A stretch of 43,311 nt of DNA, from NCBI GenBank assembly GCA_937958675.1, contig CALGND010000066.1, forward strand, positions 1 through 43,311. Reading direction: 5' to 3'. Shown piece after piece: positions 35,283 to 43,311 of this stretch (positions within the stretch are counted from its first letter, which is position 1; the number at the start of each line of letters is the position of its first letter). The DNA is from an uncultured Granulosicoccaceae bacterium. GTDB taxonomy: Bacteria; Pseudomonadota; Gammaproteobacteria; Granulosicoccales; Granulosicoccaceae. Position numbers and translations under genes: made by a program. Under the pieces are notes generated by a model, which saw only the letters and a list, made by a program, of their open reading frames with translations, did no database searches and had not been told where the DNA came from.

Positions 35283-37001
35283 GTGGAATTATCTGGTGGT
35301 GAGGTGCTGATGGAGGCCCTCAAAGAAGAGGGTGTTGAATATATATTTGGCTACCCCGGTGGTGCAGTGCTGCATATCTATGACGCGCTCTATCAGCAAA
35401 ATTCAGTGAAACATATTTTGGTGCGGCACGAACAAGCCGCCACGCACGCAGCAGATGGCTATGCGCGTTCAACTGGTAAGCCAGGTGTCGTGTTGGTTAC
35501 CTCTGGTCCTGGTGCTACTAACGCAGTAACCGGTATCGCGACGGCGTTTCTGGACTCGATTCCAATGGTTGTCATCTCGGGCCAAGTGCCGAGCCGGCTC
35601 ATCGGTAGTGATGCTTTTCAAGAAGTGGATTGTGTGGGTATCACTAGGCCGTGCGTAAAGCATAACTTTCTAGTCGACTCACTCGAAAACTTTGCCAGCA
35701 CCATTAAAAAAGCATTTCACGTAGCGACCTCTGGTCGACCTGGCCCCGTGTTAGTTGATATACCAAAAGATCTCACGACGCCAGATATCAAAGTGCCGTT
35801 TGAGTACCCTGATCATGTAGAAATGCGTTCGTATAGTCCACCGGAGCTGGGTCACCCTGGTCAAATTCGAAAAGCGGTAGATCTAATTCTTAGTGCCAAG
35901 CGCCCGATGATTTATTCAGGGGGCGGTGTAGTGCTTGGAGATGCCTCGGAGCAGTTGTGTGCGCTCACTCGTGAGTTGGGCTTTCCAATTACCCAAACAC
36001 TTATGGGCTTGGGTGCCTTTCCAGCATCTGATAAGCAGAATATAGGCATGCTTGGTATGCATGGCACCTATGAAGCGAATATGGCAATGCACGAATGTGA
36101 TGTGCTTGTTGCCATCGGTGCGCGTTTTGATGATCGAATTACCGGCGAGATCGAAAAATTTTGTCCGTATGCCAAAATTGTACACGTGGATATTGATCCT
36201 GCGTCCATATCTAAAAACGTTGTGGTTGATGTGCCCATTGTTGGACACGTATCGCAAGTCCTCGATGCTATGGTCGCATTGGTGCGTGAATCAAGCCGTA
36301 GGCCTGAACAAGCTGAATTGGATTCGTGGTGGGCGCAAATTAAGAAATGGCAGGATGAAGATAGCCTAGGCTATGATAAAACAGCCGATATAATCAAACC
36401 GCAAGCGGTTGTTGAGTCGCTATGGCGCGCCACGAAAGGTGATGCGTACATCACATCCGATGTCGGGCAGCACCAAATGTGGGCAGCCCAGTTTTATGGT
36501 TTTGATAAGCCTCGTCGTTGGATTAATTCTGGCGGCCTGGGTACGATGGGTTTTGGTTTGCCCTCGGCGATTGGTGTGCAGTTAGCGCATCCAGAGGCAA
36601 CTGTCGCTTGTATAACAGGTGAGGCCAGTATTCAAATGTGCATACAGGAACTCTCTACCTGTTTGCAGTACAACACACCGATCAAAATCATCAATCTGAA
36701 TAACCGCTATATGGGAATGGTTAGGCAGTGGCAGGAGTTTGGTTACGAGAAGCGCTATTCGCATTCCTACATGGATGCCTTGCCCGACTTCGTCAAGCTA
36801 GCTGAAAGTTATGGTCACGTGGGTATGCGTATCGACAAGCCAGGCGATGTTGATGATGCGATTAAAGAGGCCTTATCGTTAACTGATCGTACGGTGTTTA
36901 TGGACTTCATAACGGATCAGTCAGAAAACGTTTATCCGATGATAGAAGCGGGTAAGGGGCATCATGAGATGCGCCTTAATCCTTGGAAGGAGCCGGCATA
37001 A
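35283..37001 (+). CDS. ilvI: Acetolactate synthase large subunit
   Basis: The 572-aa thiamine-diphosphate enzyme condenses two pyruvates to acetolactate, or pyruvate and 2-oxobutyrate to acetohydroxybutyrate, the first common step of valine, leucine and isoleucine synthesis. The N-terminal domain has EGVEYIFGYPGGAVLHIYDA and the active-site Glu in VRHEQAATHAADGYAR. The C-terminal cofactor site reads TGEASIQMC with LNNRYMGMV: the Mg-site motif usually reads GDGS or GEGS followed by IQMN, so Ala and Cys here are unusual, though the acidic residue and Asn pair remain. The start is GTG with GAGGCGAG upstream; the protein start MELSGGEVLMEAL fits the family. The stop overlaps the ilvH ATG by one base (TAATG), so the subunits are translationally coupled. 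Confidence 0.96.
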   Translation: MELSGGEVLMEALKEEGVEYIFGYPGGAVLHIYDALYQQNSVKHILVRHEQAATHAADGYARSTGKPGVVLVTSGPGATNAVTGIATAFLDSIPMVVISGQVPSRLIGSDAFQEVDCVGITRPCVKHNFLVDSLENFASTIKKAFHVATSGRPGPVLVDIPKDLTTPDIKVPFEYPDHVEMRSYSPPELGHPGQIRKAVDLILSAKRPMIYSGGGVVLGDASEQLCALTRELGFPITQTLMGLGAFPASDKQNIGMLGMHGTYEANMAMHECDVLVAIGARFDDRITGEIEKFCPYAKIVHVDIDPASISKNVVVDVPIVGHVSQVLDAMVALVRESSRRPEQAELDSWWAQIKKWQDEDSLGYDKTADIIKPQAVVESLWRATKGDAYITSDVGQHQMWAAQFYGFDKPRRWINSGGLGTMGFGLPSAIGVQLAHPEATVACITGEASIQMCIQELSTCLQYNTPIKIINLNNRYMGMVRQWQEFGYEKRYSHSYMDALPDFVKLAESYGHVGMRIDKPGDVDDAIKEALSLTDRTVFMDFITDQSENVYPMIEAGKGHHEMRLNPWKEPA

Positions 37002-37492
37002 TGCGTCACGTTATATCGGTTTTACTTGAGAACGAGTCGGGGGCGTTGTCGCGAGTGTCTGGTTTGTTCAGCGCACGTGGCTACAATATCGAGTCGCTTA
37101 CCGTTGCGCCAACCAATGACCCTACACTGTCTCGGATGACAATTGTCACCATCGGTTCAGAAAGAAGAATCGAGCAAATCATCAAACAGTTGAATAAGCT
37201 GGTTGATGTGGTTCGATTGACCGATCTTACCGAAGTGCAGTTTATCGAACGTGAGATTATGATGGTCAAGGTTAGAGCCGTCGGAGAGGGGCGAGAAGAG
37301 CTAAAGCGAATGACCGATATTTTTCGTGGTCGCATTCTCGATGTCACCGAGTCCAGCTATGTTATCGAGCTAACGGGCGATGATCACAAGATCGCGGCGT
37401 TTCTTGATACTCTGGGCGCTGAAAATATTATCGAAGTTGTCAGGTCAGGCGCTACGGGTATTGCTCGAGGCGAGAAATCCCTGAAAGTGTAG
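37001..37492 (+). CDS. ilvH: Acetolactate synthase small (regulatory) subunit
   Basis: The 163-aa product is the standard length. MRHVISVLLENESGALSRVSGLFSARGYNIESL is the N-terminal ACT domain that binds valine for feedback inhibition; the C-terminal half (from about 75) contains REIMMVKV and GRILDVTESSYVIELTGD, the IlvH C-terminal domain. It activates and stabilises the large subunit. ATG 37001 overlaps the ilvI stop and has AAGGAG upstream; the longer frame from 36983 begins inside ilvI and is not needed. The gene is followed 74 bases later by pssA, the order common in gammaproteobacteria. Confidence 0.96.
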   Translation: MRHVISVLLENESGALSRVSGLFSARGYNIESLTVAPTNDPTLSRMTIVTIGSERRIEQIIKQLNKLVDVVRLTDLTEVQFIEREIMMVKVRAVGEGREELKRMTDIFRGRILDVTESSYVIELTGDDHKIAAFLDTLGAENIIEVVRSGATGIARGEKSLKV

Positions 37493-37566
37493 TTCCGTAG
37501 GAAGAGCGTTAGTATGCATAAGCATTCGAGCTAAATAGTTAGCTCGTTAACAATAGGCAGTGAACG

Positions 37567-38337
37567 ATGAGCCCGAGTAACGTTACCGGACAAAATCGCG
37601 GGCGGGGCATTTATCTATTGCCAAACCTGTTTACAACCAGTGCGTTATTTGCTGGTTTTTACAGCATGATTGCATCGATTGGCGGCCGATACGAAACGGC
37701 TGCCATCGCAATTTTGGTTGCGATGGTCCTCGATGGATTCGATGGTCGTGTTGCCAGAATGACCAACACCACAACGGCCTTTGGTGCCGAATACGACAGC
37801 ATGGCAGATATGGTGTCTTTTGGTGCGGCACCTGCAATTCTGATGTACACCTGGTCACTTAACAGTCTCACCGTGGCCCAATACGGGCAGCTAAGTTGGG
37901 TAATTGCCTTTGTATTTACCGCCTGTTGTGGTTTACGTTTAGCACGATTTAATGTGGCGGTAGGTACTGCAGATAAACGTTTTTTTCAGGGTTTAGCGTG
38001 CCCGGCAGCCGCGGCATGTTTGGCAAGTCTTGTATGGGTGGCGGAGGAGGCTCATGTCGCCGGCGCTGATATTGTTTGGCTGGTAGCGCTAGTCACCGTA
38101 TTGGGTGGCTTGTTAATGGTGAGTTCATTTACCTATTACAGCTTCAAAGATTTCGGCGACAGTAAGAAGGTTCCGTTTGCGATGTTGTTGGGTCTGCTGA
38201 TGTTGTTTGTTATCACAGCTGTAGATCCACCAAAGATGATTCTGATCGCATCTATGGCGTACGGCTTATCAGGGCCGGCTTACACGCTGTTTCGGCGCTT
38301 GCGAAAACGAAATCGATCACCGCGCAACCCTTCCTGA
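37567..38337 (+). CDS. pssA: CDP-diacylglycerol-serine O-phosphatidyltransferase
   Basis: The 256-aa inner-membrane protein joins serine to CDP-diacylglycerol to make phosphatidylserine, the precursor of phosphatidylethanolamine. The CDP-alcohol phosphotransferase motif is complete: DGFDGRVAR, eight residues, G, three residues, D, three residues, D (FGAEYDSMAD), at about residues 57-81, followed by VSFGAAPA. About seven or eight hydrophobic segments follow. This is the membrane-embedded type II enzyme found with ilvIH in many gammaproteobacteria, unlike the PLD-type PssA of E. coli. The C-terminus is basic (RRLRKRNRSPRNPS). ATG 37567 is the clear start. A holD-like gene begins 15 bases after its stop. 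Confidence 0.93.
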   Translation: MSPSNVTGQNRGRGIYLLPNLFTTSALFAGFYSMIASIGGRYETAAIAILVAMVLDGFDGRVARMTNTTTAFGAEYDSMADMVSFGAAPAILMYTWSLNSLTVAQYGQLSWVIAFVFTACCGLRLARFNVAVGTADKRFFQGLACPAAAACLASLVWVAEEAHVAGADIVWLVALVTVLGGLLMVSSFTYYSFKDFGDSKKVPFAMLLGLLMLFVITAVDPPKMILIASMAYGLSGPAYTLFRRLRKRNRSPRNPS

Positions 38338-38352
38338 TATCATCGCCTGATA

Positions 38353-38970
38353 ATGTATAACTCGCGTCAGATACAATGCATGGAAGCTATTGGCCTAGTA
38401 CCATGGGTGCGCCGTACAGCGGATGCGCAAATACTGGCTGAGCAGGCGGACGCTTCGTTGCAGCCAGCCTCATCTCCAGTCAACTCCTTGAGTCCCACTG
38501 CGGGCATTCCTATCACAGCTAAGGAACAGTCGGATGATCAAGCCGTGGTGGTATCTGGCGACACAAAATCAGCCCTTTTACTCATATTCGACCTTCAAGA
38601 CGGTGGTGCTTGGCCGTTGAATAAGGAAGATGATGCCTTGCTTGAAGGCATGTTGCGAGCCATTGGTATGTCTAAGGCGTCGGTCTGTAGCTGTGCAATA
38701 TTGCAAGATGCGCCGGTGCTGTCAGCGGAGCGGCCTTCGGCAAGTCTACAGAGCCTATGCCAAAGCCCGCGTAAACGATTTATGTATTTTGGCGGCGATG
38801 CAATCGCTGCAGACACAATCGATCCAATACCGATGTCTCAAGCTGCCACTGATAGTGCCTTAGATGGCTGGCGCTTACCGACACTTGCCAAGCTCCGCGA
38901 AGAACCCCTGCGTAAGAGACACGCTTGGGTGACACTTAAAAAATTACGATCCTCGTTAGACCATAACTGA
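38353..38970 (+). CDS. holD: Probable DNA polymerase III psi subunit (HolD-like)
   Basis: The 205-aa protein resembles HolD in two places. The N-terminus, NSRQIQCMEAIGLVPWVRR, fits the psi pattern of a short helix ending in LGI..W..R that contacts the clamp loader. The C-terminus, LPTLAKLREEPLRKRHAWVTLKKLR, fits the helix with conserved P..KR..W..L. Between them lies LLLIFDLQDGGAWPL, the core strand. It is longer than the 137-aa E. coli protein because of a polar insert at about 35-70. The strongest support is position: it is followed one base after its stop by rimI and then prfC, matching holD-rimI-yjjG-prfC. HolD links the clamp loader through chi to SSB. HolD diverges quickly, so the call is probable. 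Confidence 0.65.
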   Translation: MYNSRQIQCMEAIGLVPWVRRTADAQILAEQADASLQPASSPVNSLSPTAGIPITAKEQSDDQAVVVSGDTKSALLLIFDLQDGGAWPLNKEDDALLEGMLRAIGMSKASVCSCAILQDAPVLSAERPSASLQSLCQSPRKRFMYFGGDAIAADTIDPIPMSQAATDSALDGWRLPTLAKLREEPLRKRHAWVTLKKLRSSLDHN

Positions 38971-38971
38971 C

Positions 38972-39448
38972 ATGAGCAATCTTGGCAGCAACTTGGGTGG
39001 CGAGTTGCGCGTGCACGCAATGGTGCTCGATGATGTCGAGACTATTCACGATATAGAATTACGCAATTACGAGTATTGCTGGACGCCAGGCATTATCCGG
39101 GATTGTATTATTGCAGGTTACGAATGCATGAAGTTTCTGCGCGATGGAGAGCTCATTGGTTACTACGTTTTACAGATTGTGGCTAACGAGGCGCATTTAC
39201 TTAATATCTGTATTGATAAGCCCTATCAAGCAAAAGGCTATGCACTACAGTTACTAAGGATTGCCATGCGTTCGGCAGAAGCGCAACAAGCTGCTGAATT
39301 GTTTCTTGAGGTTAGGCCGTCTAACAAACGAGCCATGAAGTTATACGAAGGGATGGGTTTCAACGAAATCGGTTGTAGGCCAAACTACTATGATGCCAAG
39401 CAAGGGCGCGAAGACGCTATCGTGATGGCATTGCATTTACAGGTATGA
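38972..39448 (+). CDS. rimI: Ribosomal protein S18 alanine N-acetyltransferase
   Basis: The 158-aa GNAT-family protein acetylates the N-terminal Ala of ribosomal protein S18 using acetyl-CoA. The acetyl-CoA-binding loop is YQAKGYALQLLRIAM (motif A, Q/RxxGxA) at about 85-100, and the C-terminal signature LYEGMGFNEIGCRPNYYDAKQGREDAIVM is characteristic of RimI. The ATG at 38972 starts one base after the holD-like stop, implying coupled translation. Residues 1-10 (MSNLGSNLGG) are a short extra N-terminus compared with typical RimI; GTG codons further in could be an alternative. It is followed by prfC 12-18 bases downstream. Confidence 0.93.
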   Translation: MSNLGSNLGGELRVHAMVLDDVETIHDIELRNYEYCWTPGIIRDCIIAGYECMKFLRDGELIGYYVLQIVANEAHLLNICIDKPYQAKGYALQLLRIAMRSAEAQQAAELFLEVRPSNKRAMKLYEGMGFNEIGCRPNYYDAKQGREDAIVMALHLQV

Positions 39449-39466
39449 ATCTACAGGTACATGATC

Positions 39467-41062
39467 ATGGCTGACGCCGAATTTTTAAGTGAAGTGGGTA
39501 GGCGGCGTACGTTCGCTATCATTTCGCACCCAGATGCGGGTAAAACAACCTTAACTGAGAAGCTTTTACTGTTTGGTGGCGCTATTCAATTGGCGGGTAC
39601 AGTAAAAGGGCGAAAAGCTGCGCGACATGCTACATCGGATTGGATGAAGATGGAGCAAGAACGTGGCATCTCGGTTACCTCCTCTGTGATGCAATTTCCG
39701 TATAAAGATCACATTATCAATTTACTTGATACACCGGGACACGAAGATTTCTCTGAAGATACCTATCGCACCCTAACGGCAGTTGATTCAGCATTGATGG
39801 TTATTGACGTTGCAAAAGGTGTTGAAGCGCGTACCGAAAAATTAATGGACGTTTGCCGCTTGCGCACTACGCCAGTTATGACGTTTATCAATAAACTAGA
39901 TCGTGAAGGTCGTGACCCGATTGAGTTAATGGATGAAGTAGAAAAAATGCTTAACATCCGCTGCGCGCCGATTACATGGCCAATTGGTATGGGCAAGCGT
40001 TTTAAGGGCGTCTATCATCTGCGCCGCGACACTGTACATTTTTTCTCAGCAACTCACGGTGGCAAGATGCTAGAGGGCGAAGTGGTTGAAGGTATAAACA
40101 ACCCTAAGCTTGATGAGATTCTTGGCGATATGGCTGCAGAGTTTCGAGAGGAGCTGGAGCTGGTGCAAGGTGCTTGTCATGAGTTTGATAAAGAAGCGTA
40201 CCTTGCCGGTGATCTAACGCCAGTATTTTTTGGTTCTGCTATCAATAACTTTGGTATTGCAGAATTGCTAGATGATTTTGTTGATTATGCGCCAGCGCCT
40301 CAACCACGTACAACGGTTAGCCGCGAAGTGCTTCCCAGCGAAGAAACCTTCACAGGTTTTGCGTTTAAGATCCAAGCCAATATGGATCCGCAGCACCGAG
40401 ATCGTGTTGCATTTGTGCGTATCTGTTCGGGTAAGTACACCAAGTCTATGAAGGCTAAACATGTGCGTATCGGCAAAGATGTGCGCTTTAGTGACGCGCT
40501 AACGTTTATGGCGTCTGATCGTGGGCATGTTGAAGAGGCATACAGTGGCGACATCATTGGTTTGCACAATCACGGCACGATTCGTATCGGCGACACCTTT
40601 ACCGCGGGCGAAGAGCTCATATTTACGGGTATACCAAATTTTGCGCCTGAACTATTTAGACGTGCAGTGCTTAAAGACCCTCTAAAGATGAAAGCCTTGC
40701 AAAAAGGCTTAGGTCAATTGTGTGAGGAAGGGGCGACTCAGTTATTTAAGCCAATTGTCAGTAATGATTTGATATTGGGTGCGGTTGGTGTGCTGCAGTT
40801 TGAAGTGGTTGCGCAACGGCTACGCGATGAATACAAGGTTGAATGTCAATTCGAAACGGTGGCTGTGCAGCAGGCGCGTTGGATAAGATGTAGCGACGAT
40901 AAGATGTTGGCAGATTTTCGTAAGAAGCTGGATATCCAACTTGCATTTGATCACGCCGATGAGCTTGTTTACTTAGCGCCAACTCGCGTCAATTTACAGA
41001 TGGCCACAGAACGATGGCCTGATGTTGAGTTTCTTGCCACACGTGAGCAGGTGTTTAACTAA
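39467..41062 (+). CDS. prfC: Peptide chain release factor 3 (RF3)
   Basis: The 531-aa GTPase recycles RF1 and RF2 from the ribosome after termination. The G1 loop is SHPDAGKTT, the switch region has [17 protein letters not shown]3 is DTPGHEDF and G4 is NKLDREG, in RF3 (not EF-G) form with [14 protein letters not shown]. Domains II and III follow ([34 protein letters not shown]). Length equals the family norm of about 530. Two in-frame ATGs lie six bases apart; the second, 39467, has AGG nine bases upstream, the first (39461) only three, so I choose the second. The gene closes the holD-like/rimI/prfC cluster; yjjG, present in E. coli, is absent. Confidence 0.96.
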   Translation: MADAEFLSEVGRRRTFAIISHPDAGKTTLTEKLLLFGGAIQLAGTVKGRKAARHATSDWMKMEQERGISVTSSVMQFPYKDHIINLLDTPGHEDFSEDTYRTLTAVDSALMVIDVAKGVEARTEKLMDVCRLRTTPVMTFINKLDREGRDPIELMDEVEKMLNIRCAPITWPIGMGKRFKGVYHLRRDTVHFFSATHGGKMLEGEVVEGINNPKLDEILGDMAAEFREELELVQGACHEFDKEAYLAGDLTPVFFGSAINNFGIAELLDDFVDYAPAPQPRTTVSREVLPSEETFTGFAFKIQANMDPQHRDRVAFVRICSGKYTKSMKAKHVRIGKDVRFSDALTFMASDRGHVEEAYSGDIIGLHNHGTIRIGDTFTAGEELIFTGIPNFAPELFRRAVLKDPLKMKALQKGLGQLCEEGATQLFKPIVSNDLILGAVGVLQFEVVAQRLRDEYKVECQFETVAVQQARWIRCSDDKMLADFRKKLDIQLAFDHADELVYLAPTRVNLQMATERWPDVEFLATREQVFN

Positions 41063-41088
41063 AATTTGATCTTTTTTGATCAAAATTT
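41062..41088 (+). terminator. AT-rich hairpin after prfC
   Basis: TTTGATC and GATCAAA pair around a loop of six T, extended by AAA/TTT with a one-base bulge, directly after the stop. No T-run follows, so termination strength is uncertain. Confidence 0.35.
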
Positions 41089-41228
41089 AGCAGACAATAC
41101 CCGGCGGATGGCTGATATGTCATCTATAATTGGCTACCAAGTGGCGTAATAGATAACAGCGAACACAAGCTGATGAACACAAAATACGTCTTATTTGCGT
41201 ACAACCCAACTCCTAAGGTGAATGGAAT

Positions 41229-41855
41229 ATGATCTTACAAAAAGTAATTCCTGCAGTTCTGCTGCTATTCGTGAGCACTGTAGCTACAGCCGAGATTGGT
41301 GGCTTGCTTAACGGGCGTTCTGCTGATTTAAATAAATTACCCGATTCCTCTATTGAATTAGGAATCGATTTCGGTGAATTCGGCGGCGCTGATTATCGAT
41401 ACGTTGGTGCAAGATACAACCACCGCATAAATCCGGATCTAATGGCTTTCGCTGATGCGGGTTCAATGGAGATTTCTATCCCCAGCTTCACCATATTTGG
41501 GCAGAGCGTCGGCGGTGATGTCGATGGATTCAGCTTTGGTGTTGGCGCTTTCTACATGCTCCAAGACATGCTAGACACTGCTGATACTGCGGTAAAGGCT
41601 AGTTTCCACATGGCTGGCGGCGATATTGACTTTAATATTCTGTCGCTAGAGGGAATTGTTAGTGGTCGCAACGGCATTGGTAGTAACCCTGATCTGCAAT
41701 GGTACGCAAATGGCGGTATCAACAGTGTTGATAGTGAAACTGAGTTTCTGCTGGGCTTTGGCCTTGTATTACCAATGCAGTCAGGTCAGCTTTTCGGCGG
41801 AGTTGACTTAATCGACGATATCCATTTTGGCATCGGTTACCGACACTTTATGTAA
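41229..41855 (+). CDS. Small outer-membrane beta-barrel protein of unknown function
   Basis: The 208-aa product has a signal peptide (IPAVLLLFVSTVATA, cleavage before EIGG at about residue 21). The mature part shows alternating hydrophobic strands with short turns (GADYRYVGARYNHRINPDLMAFADAGSM; GFSFGVGAFYML; AVKASFHMAG; WYANGGINSV; FLLGFGLVLP; IHFGIGYRHF), consistent with an eight-stranded barrel. The last strand ends in HFM, close to the usual C-terminal Phe that BAM recognises. I do not recognise a specific family; small porin-like or YfaZ-like proteins are possible relatives. AAGGTGAATGGAAT lies upstream of the ATG. It stands alone between prfC and the reductase gene, with a strong hairpin after it. 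Confidence 0.75.
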   Translation: MILQKVIPAVLLLFVSTVATAEIGGLLNGRSADLNKLPDSSIELGIDFGEFGGADYRYVGARYNHRINPDLMAFADAGSMEISIPSFTIFGQSVGGDVDGFSFGVGAFYMLQDMLDTADTAVKASFHMAGGDIDFNILSLEGIVSGRNGIGSNPDLQWYANGGINSVDSETEFLLGFGLVLPMQSGQLFGGVDLIDDIHFGIGYRHFM

Positions 41856-41899
41856 ACATTGCCGGCACTTATTTGCTGGCGAAAAAATCGATTTACTAC

Positions 41900-41921
41900 A
41901 AGGCCCGCGAATGCGGGCCTT
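41900..41921 (+). terminator. GC-rich hairpin after the small outer-membrane protein
   Basis: AAGGCCCGC and GCGGGCCTT form a perfect 9-bp stem with a GAAT loop. It is followed by TGTGCGTT and not a clean T-run, so termination may be partial. Confidence 0.6.
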
Positions 41922-42007
41922 GTGCGTTACACGGTTTGTAAATACACGGTATAGTTGACGCATCGTACAATTTTGTACAGCTCGAATATCAAGAAGGATG
42001 CGCGTCT

Positions 42008-43042
42008 ATGACAGTCAGTACTGACGTTGTCATTATTGGTGCAGGCCCGGTGGGTTTGTTCCAAGTATTTGAATTAGGCTTGCATGGCATCAATGCGCAT
42101 CTAATTGATGCTTTGCCTCACGCTGGAGGTCAGTGCGCAGAGCTCTATCCAGACAAGCCCATTTACGATATCCCCGCTATTCCGATTTGTACCGGACAAG
42201 AGCTAACTGATCGTCTTCTAAAACAAATAGAACCCTTTGATCCGGTATTTCATTTTAATCAAGCCGTTAGTGATGTTAAAAAAAATGGCGATAGCGATTT
42301 TTCTGTGACCACCGAAGACGGTTTGCAAATCAACTGTCGAGCAGTGGTGATAGCGGCTGGAGCTGGGTCATTTACGCCAGTCAAGGTAAGAGTGGAGGGA
42401 ATGGACCGCTTTGAAAATACGCAATTGTTCTATCGAGTGCGAAAGCCTGAACAACATCACGGTAAGCATCTGGTTATTTTAGGTGGTGGCGACTCAGCCA
42501 TTGATTGGGCCTTAGCCCTTGCCGATCAAGCTGCTAGTTTAACCGTAGTTAATCGAACCGAAAAATTTCGAGCAGCGAAAGCCTCTGTGGACAAGCTTAT
42601 GGACTTAAGCGAGCAGGGAAAAGTCAGTGTGTTGCTTGGTGCGCTTAAAGAGTACAAAGCAGAAGATGACACGCTGAAGCAGGTAAAGTTTGTATTGCGT
42701 GATGAAAACAAAACAGAAAAATGGGTTGATGTCGATCATCTATTGGTATTTTTTGGATTATCGCCAAAGCTTGGTCCGGTTGAAAACTGGGGTATGCAAA
42801 TCGAGAAAAAAGCGCTCACTGTTGATTTGTCGACATTCGAAACTAGCGTGCCGGGTATCTATGCCGTGGGTGATATCAATACCTATAAAGGTAAAAAGAA
42901 ACTTATATTAAGCGGCTTTCATGAAAACGCAATGGCGGCTCATGCAATATTGCAGCAGTTTGAGCCCGATACAAAAATCCACACGCAATACACCACTACC
43001 AGCCCTAAGCTGCAGGCTCGCTTAGGTGTGTCGTCAGACTAA
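42008..43042 (+). CDS. Thioredoxin-reductase-like ferredoxin-NADP(+) reductase
   Basis: The 344-aa flavoprotein has an FAD-binding Rossmann motif GAGPVG near the N-terminus, followed by LIDALPHAGGQCAELYPDKP, and an NADP-binding motif GGGDSAIDWALALAD at about 158. The C-terminal FAD motif is GIYAVGDINTYKGKKKLILSGFHE. It has the thioredoxin-reductase fold but no CxxC redox-active pair, which is the hallmark of the Bacillus YumC/Chlorobium-type ferredoxin-NADP reductases that move electrons between NADPH and ferredoxin or flavodoxin. ATG 42008 has AAGGATG upstream. It could in principle supply ferredoxin for or from the AOR at the start of the window, but the two are far apart and the link is only a thought. 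It converges on guanine deaminase. Confidence 0.9.
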   Translation: MTVSTDVVIIGAGPVGLFQVFELGLHGINAHLIDALPHAGGQCAELYPDKPIYDIPAIPICTGQELTDRLLKQIEPFDPVFHFNQAVSDVKKNGDSDFSVTTEDGLQINCRAVVIAAGAGSFTPVKVRVEGMDRFENTQLFYRVRKPEQHHGKHLVILGGGDSAIDWALALADQAASLTVVNRTEKFRAAKASVDKLMDLSEQGKVSVLLGALKEYKAEDDTLKQVKFVLRDENKTEKWVDVDHLLVFFGLSPKLGPVENWGMQIEKKALTVDLSTFETSVPGIYAVGDINTYKGKKKLILSGFHENAMAAHAILQQFEPDTKIHTQYTTTSPKLQARLGVSSD

Positions 43043-43049
43043 GCAGTAG

Positions 43050-43311
43050 TCAGGCTCGAGATTTGAGTTTGACCGATTGACCCATGATGTAAGTGTCGTA
43101 CACGGCGCGATCATCGCCTAACATCAATAAGGCGAACAGTTGGTCTTGCCAGTGTTTGGTATTGCTGTTTCGTCGTTTTAGTAATGGTGTGGCTTCTGGG
43201 TCTAGCACGACAAAATCAGCTTCCTTGTTGGAGGCAAAGTTGCCAATATGATTGTCTAAGTCTAAAGCGGTAGCACCACCTAGTGTTGCTCTGTATAAGG
43301 CGTCTAAGGGA
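43050..43311 (-). CDS. guaD: Guanine deaminase, C-terminal part (cut by window edge)
   Basis: Translation of the minus strand from the window edge gives 86 residues up to TGA at 43050-43052: it begins PLDALYRATLGGATALDLDN, continues HIGNFASNKEADFVVLDPEATPL and ends with FALLMLGDDRAVYDTYIMGQ and a short basic tail. This is the C-terminus of the amidohydrolase guanine deaminase (guanine to xanthine plus ammonia): the IGNF..GKEADFVVLD strand and the LGDDRAV..TY..G helix are characteristic. The catalytic HxH and metal ligands lie outside the window. It converges on the reductase gene, with seven bases between the stop codons. Confidence 0.9.
   Translation of the reverse strand, partial: PLDALYRATLGGATALDLDNHIGNFASNKEADFVVLDPEATPLLKRRNSNTKHWQDQLFALLMLGDDRAVYDTYIMGQSVKLKSRA

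Noticed and set aside
34947-35323. Minus-strand open frames across the bepA-ilvI gap
   Set aside because: No ribosome-binding site or recognisable domain; they cross the inverted repeat, the ilvI promoter and, for the longer one, the ilvI start.

Overview
The window (about 46% GC by eye) looks like a chromosomal segment of a gammaproteobacterium, probably marine or free-living. The placement rests on familiar neighbourhoods: ilvI-ilvH-pssA, and a holD-like gene followed by rimI and prfC, which is the order of Escherichia coli holD-rimI-yjjG-prfC without yjjG. I cannot name the genus.

Layout. Positions 1-3412 hold a tRNA-Lys(UUU), a tungsten aldehyde:ferredoxin oxidoreductase (AOR), a divergent TVP38/DedA-type membrane protein, and a short protein carrying only the N-terminal domain normally fused to TPR or cyclase regulators. 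Positions 3772-31383 form a continuous block, about 27.6 kb, in which all genes read on the plus strand. It opens with csrA and then encodes only exported proteins: five proteins with DUF11-type repeats (1111, 162, 1020, 2007 and 874 aa; the 2007-aa one ends in a very large predicted outer-membrane barrel), a small OmpA-type lipoprotein, four members of a paralogous family of barrel plus OmpA peptidoglycan-binding domain, and two calcium-binding thrombospondin type-3 (TSP3) proteins with a GCS-type C-terminal sorting signal. Positions 31761-43311 are mostly housekeeping: pckA, a BepA-like M48 protease, ilvI-ilvH-pssA, holD-like, rimI, prfC, a small outer-membrane protein, a TrxR-like ferredoxin-NADP reductase, and the 3' end of guanine deaminase.

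How the surface block may work. Four genes (11209-21515) overlap or nearly abut: the giant barrel protein, the OmpA lipoprotein, the 874-aa DUF11 protein and a barrel/OmpA protein. Translation is therefore probably coupled, and a single envelope complex is plausible: an outer-membrane barrel, peptidoglycan anchors and long extracellular DUF11 fibres. Two further DUF11 proteins and the TSP3 proteins would be extra surface components. CsrA at the head of the block, and ACAAGGA sequences (core of the CsrA site) over the Shine-Dalgarno of csrA and of the 1020-aa gene, suggest post-transcriptional control. This assembly model is inference.

Most striking single observation: the 1299-aa ORF at 23967-27866 joins a complete TSP3 protein with its C-terminal sorting signal to a complete OmpA-type lipoprotein. 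The basic tail of the sorting signal is at the same time the basic start of the lipoprotein signal peptide, with no stop codon between.
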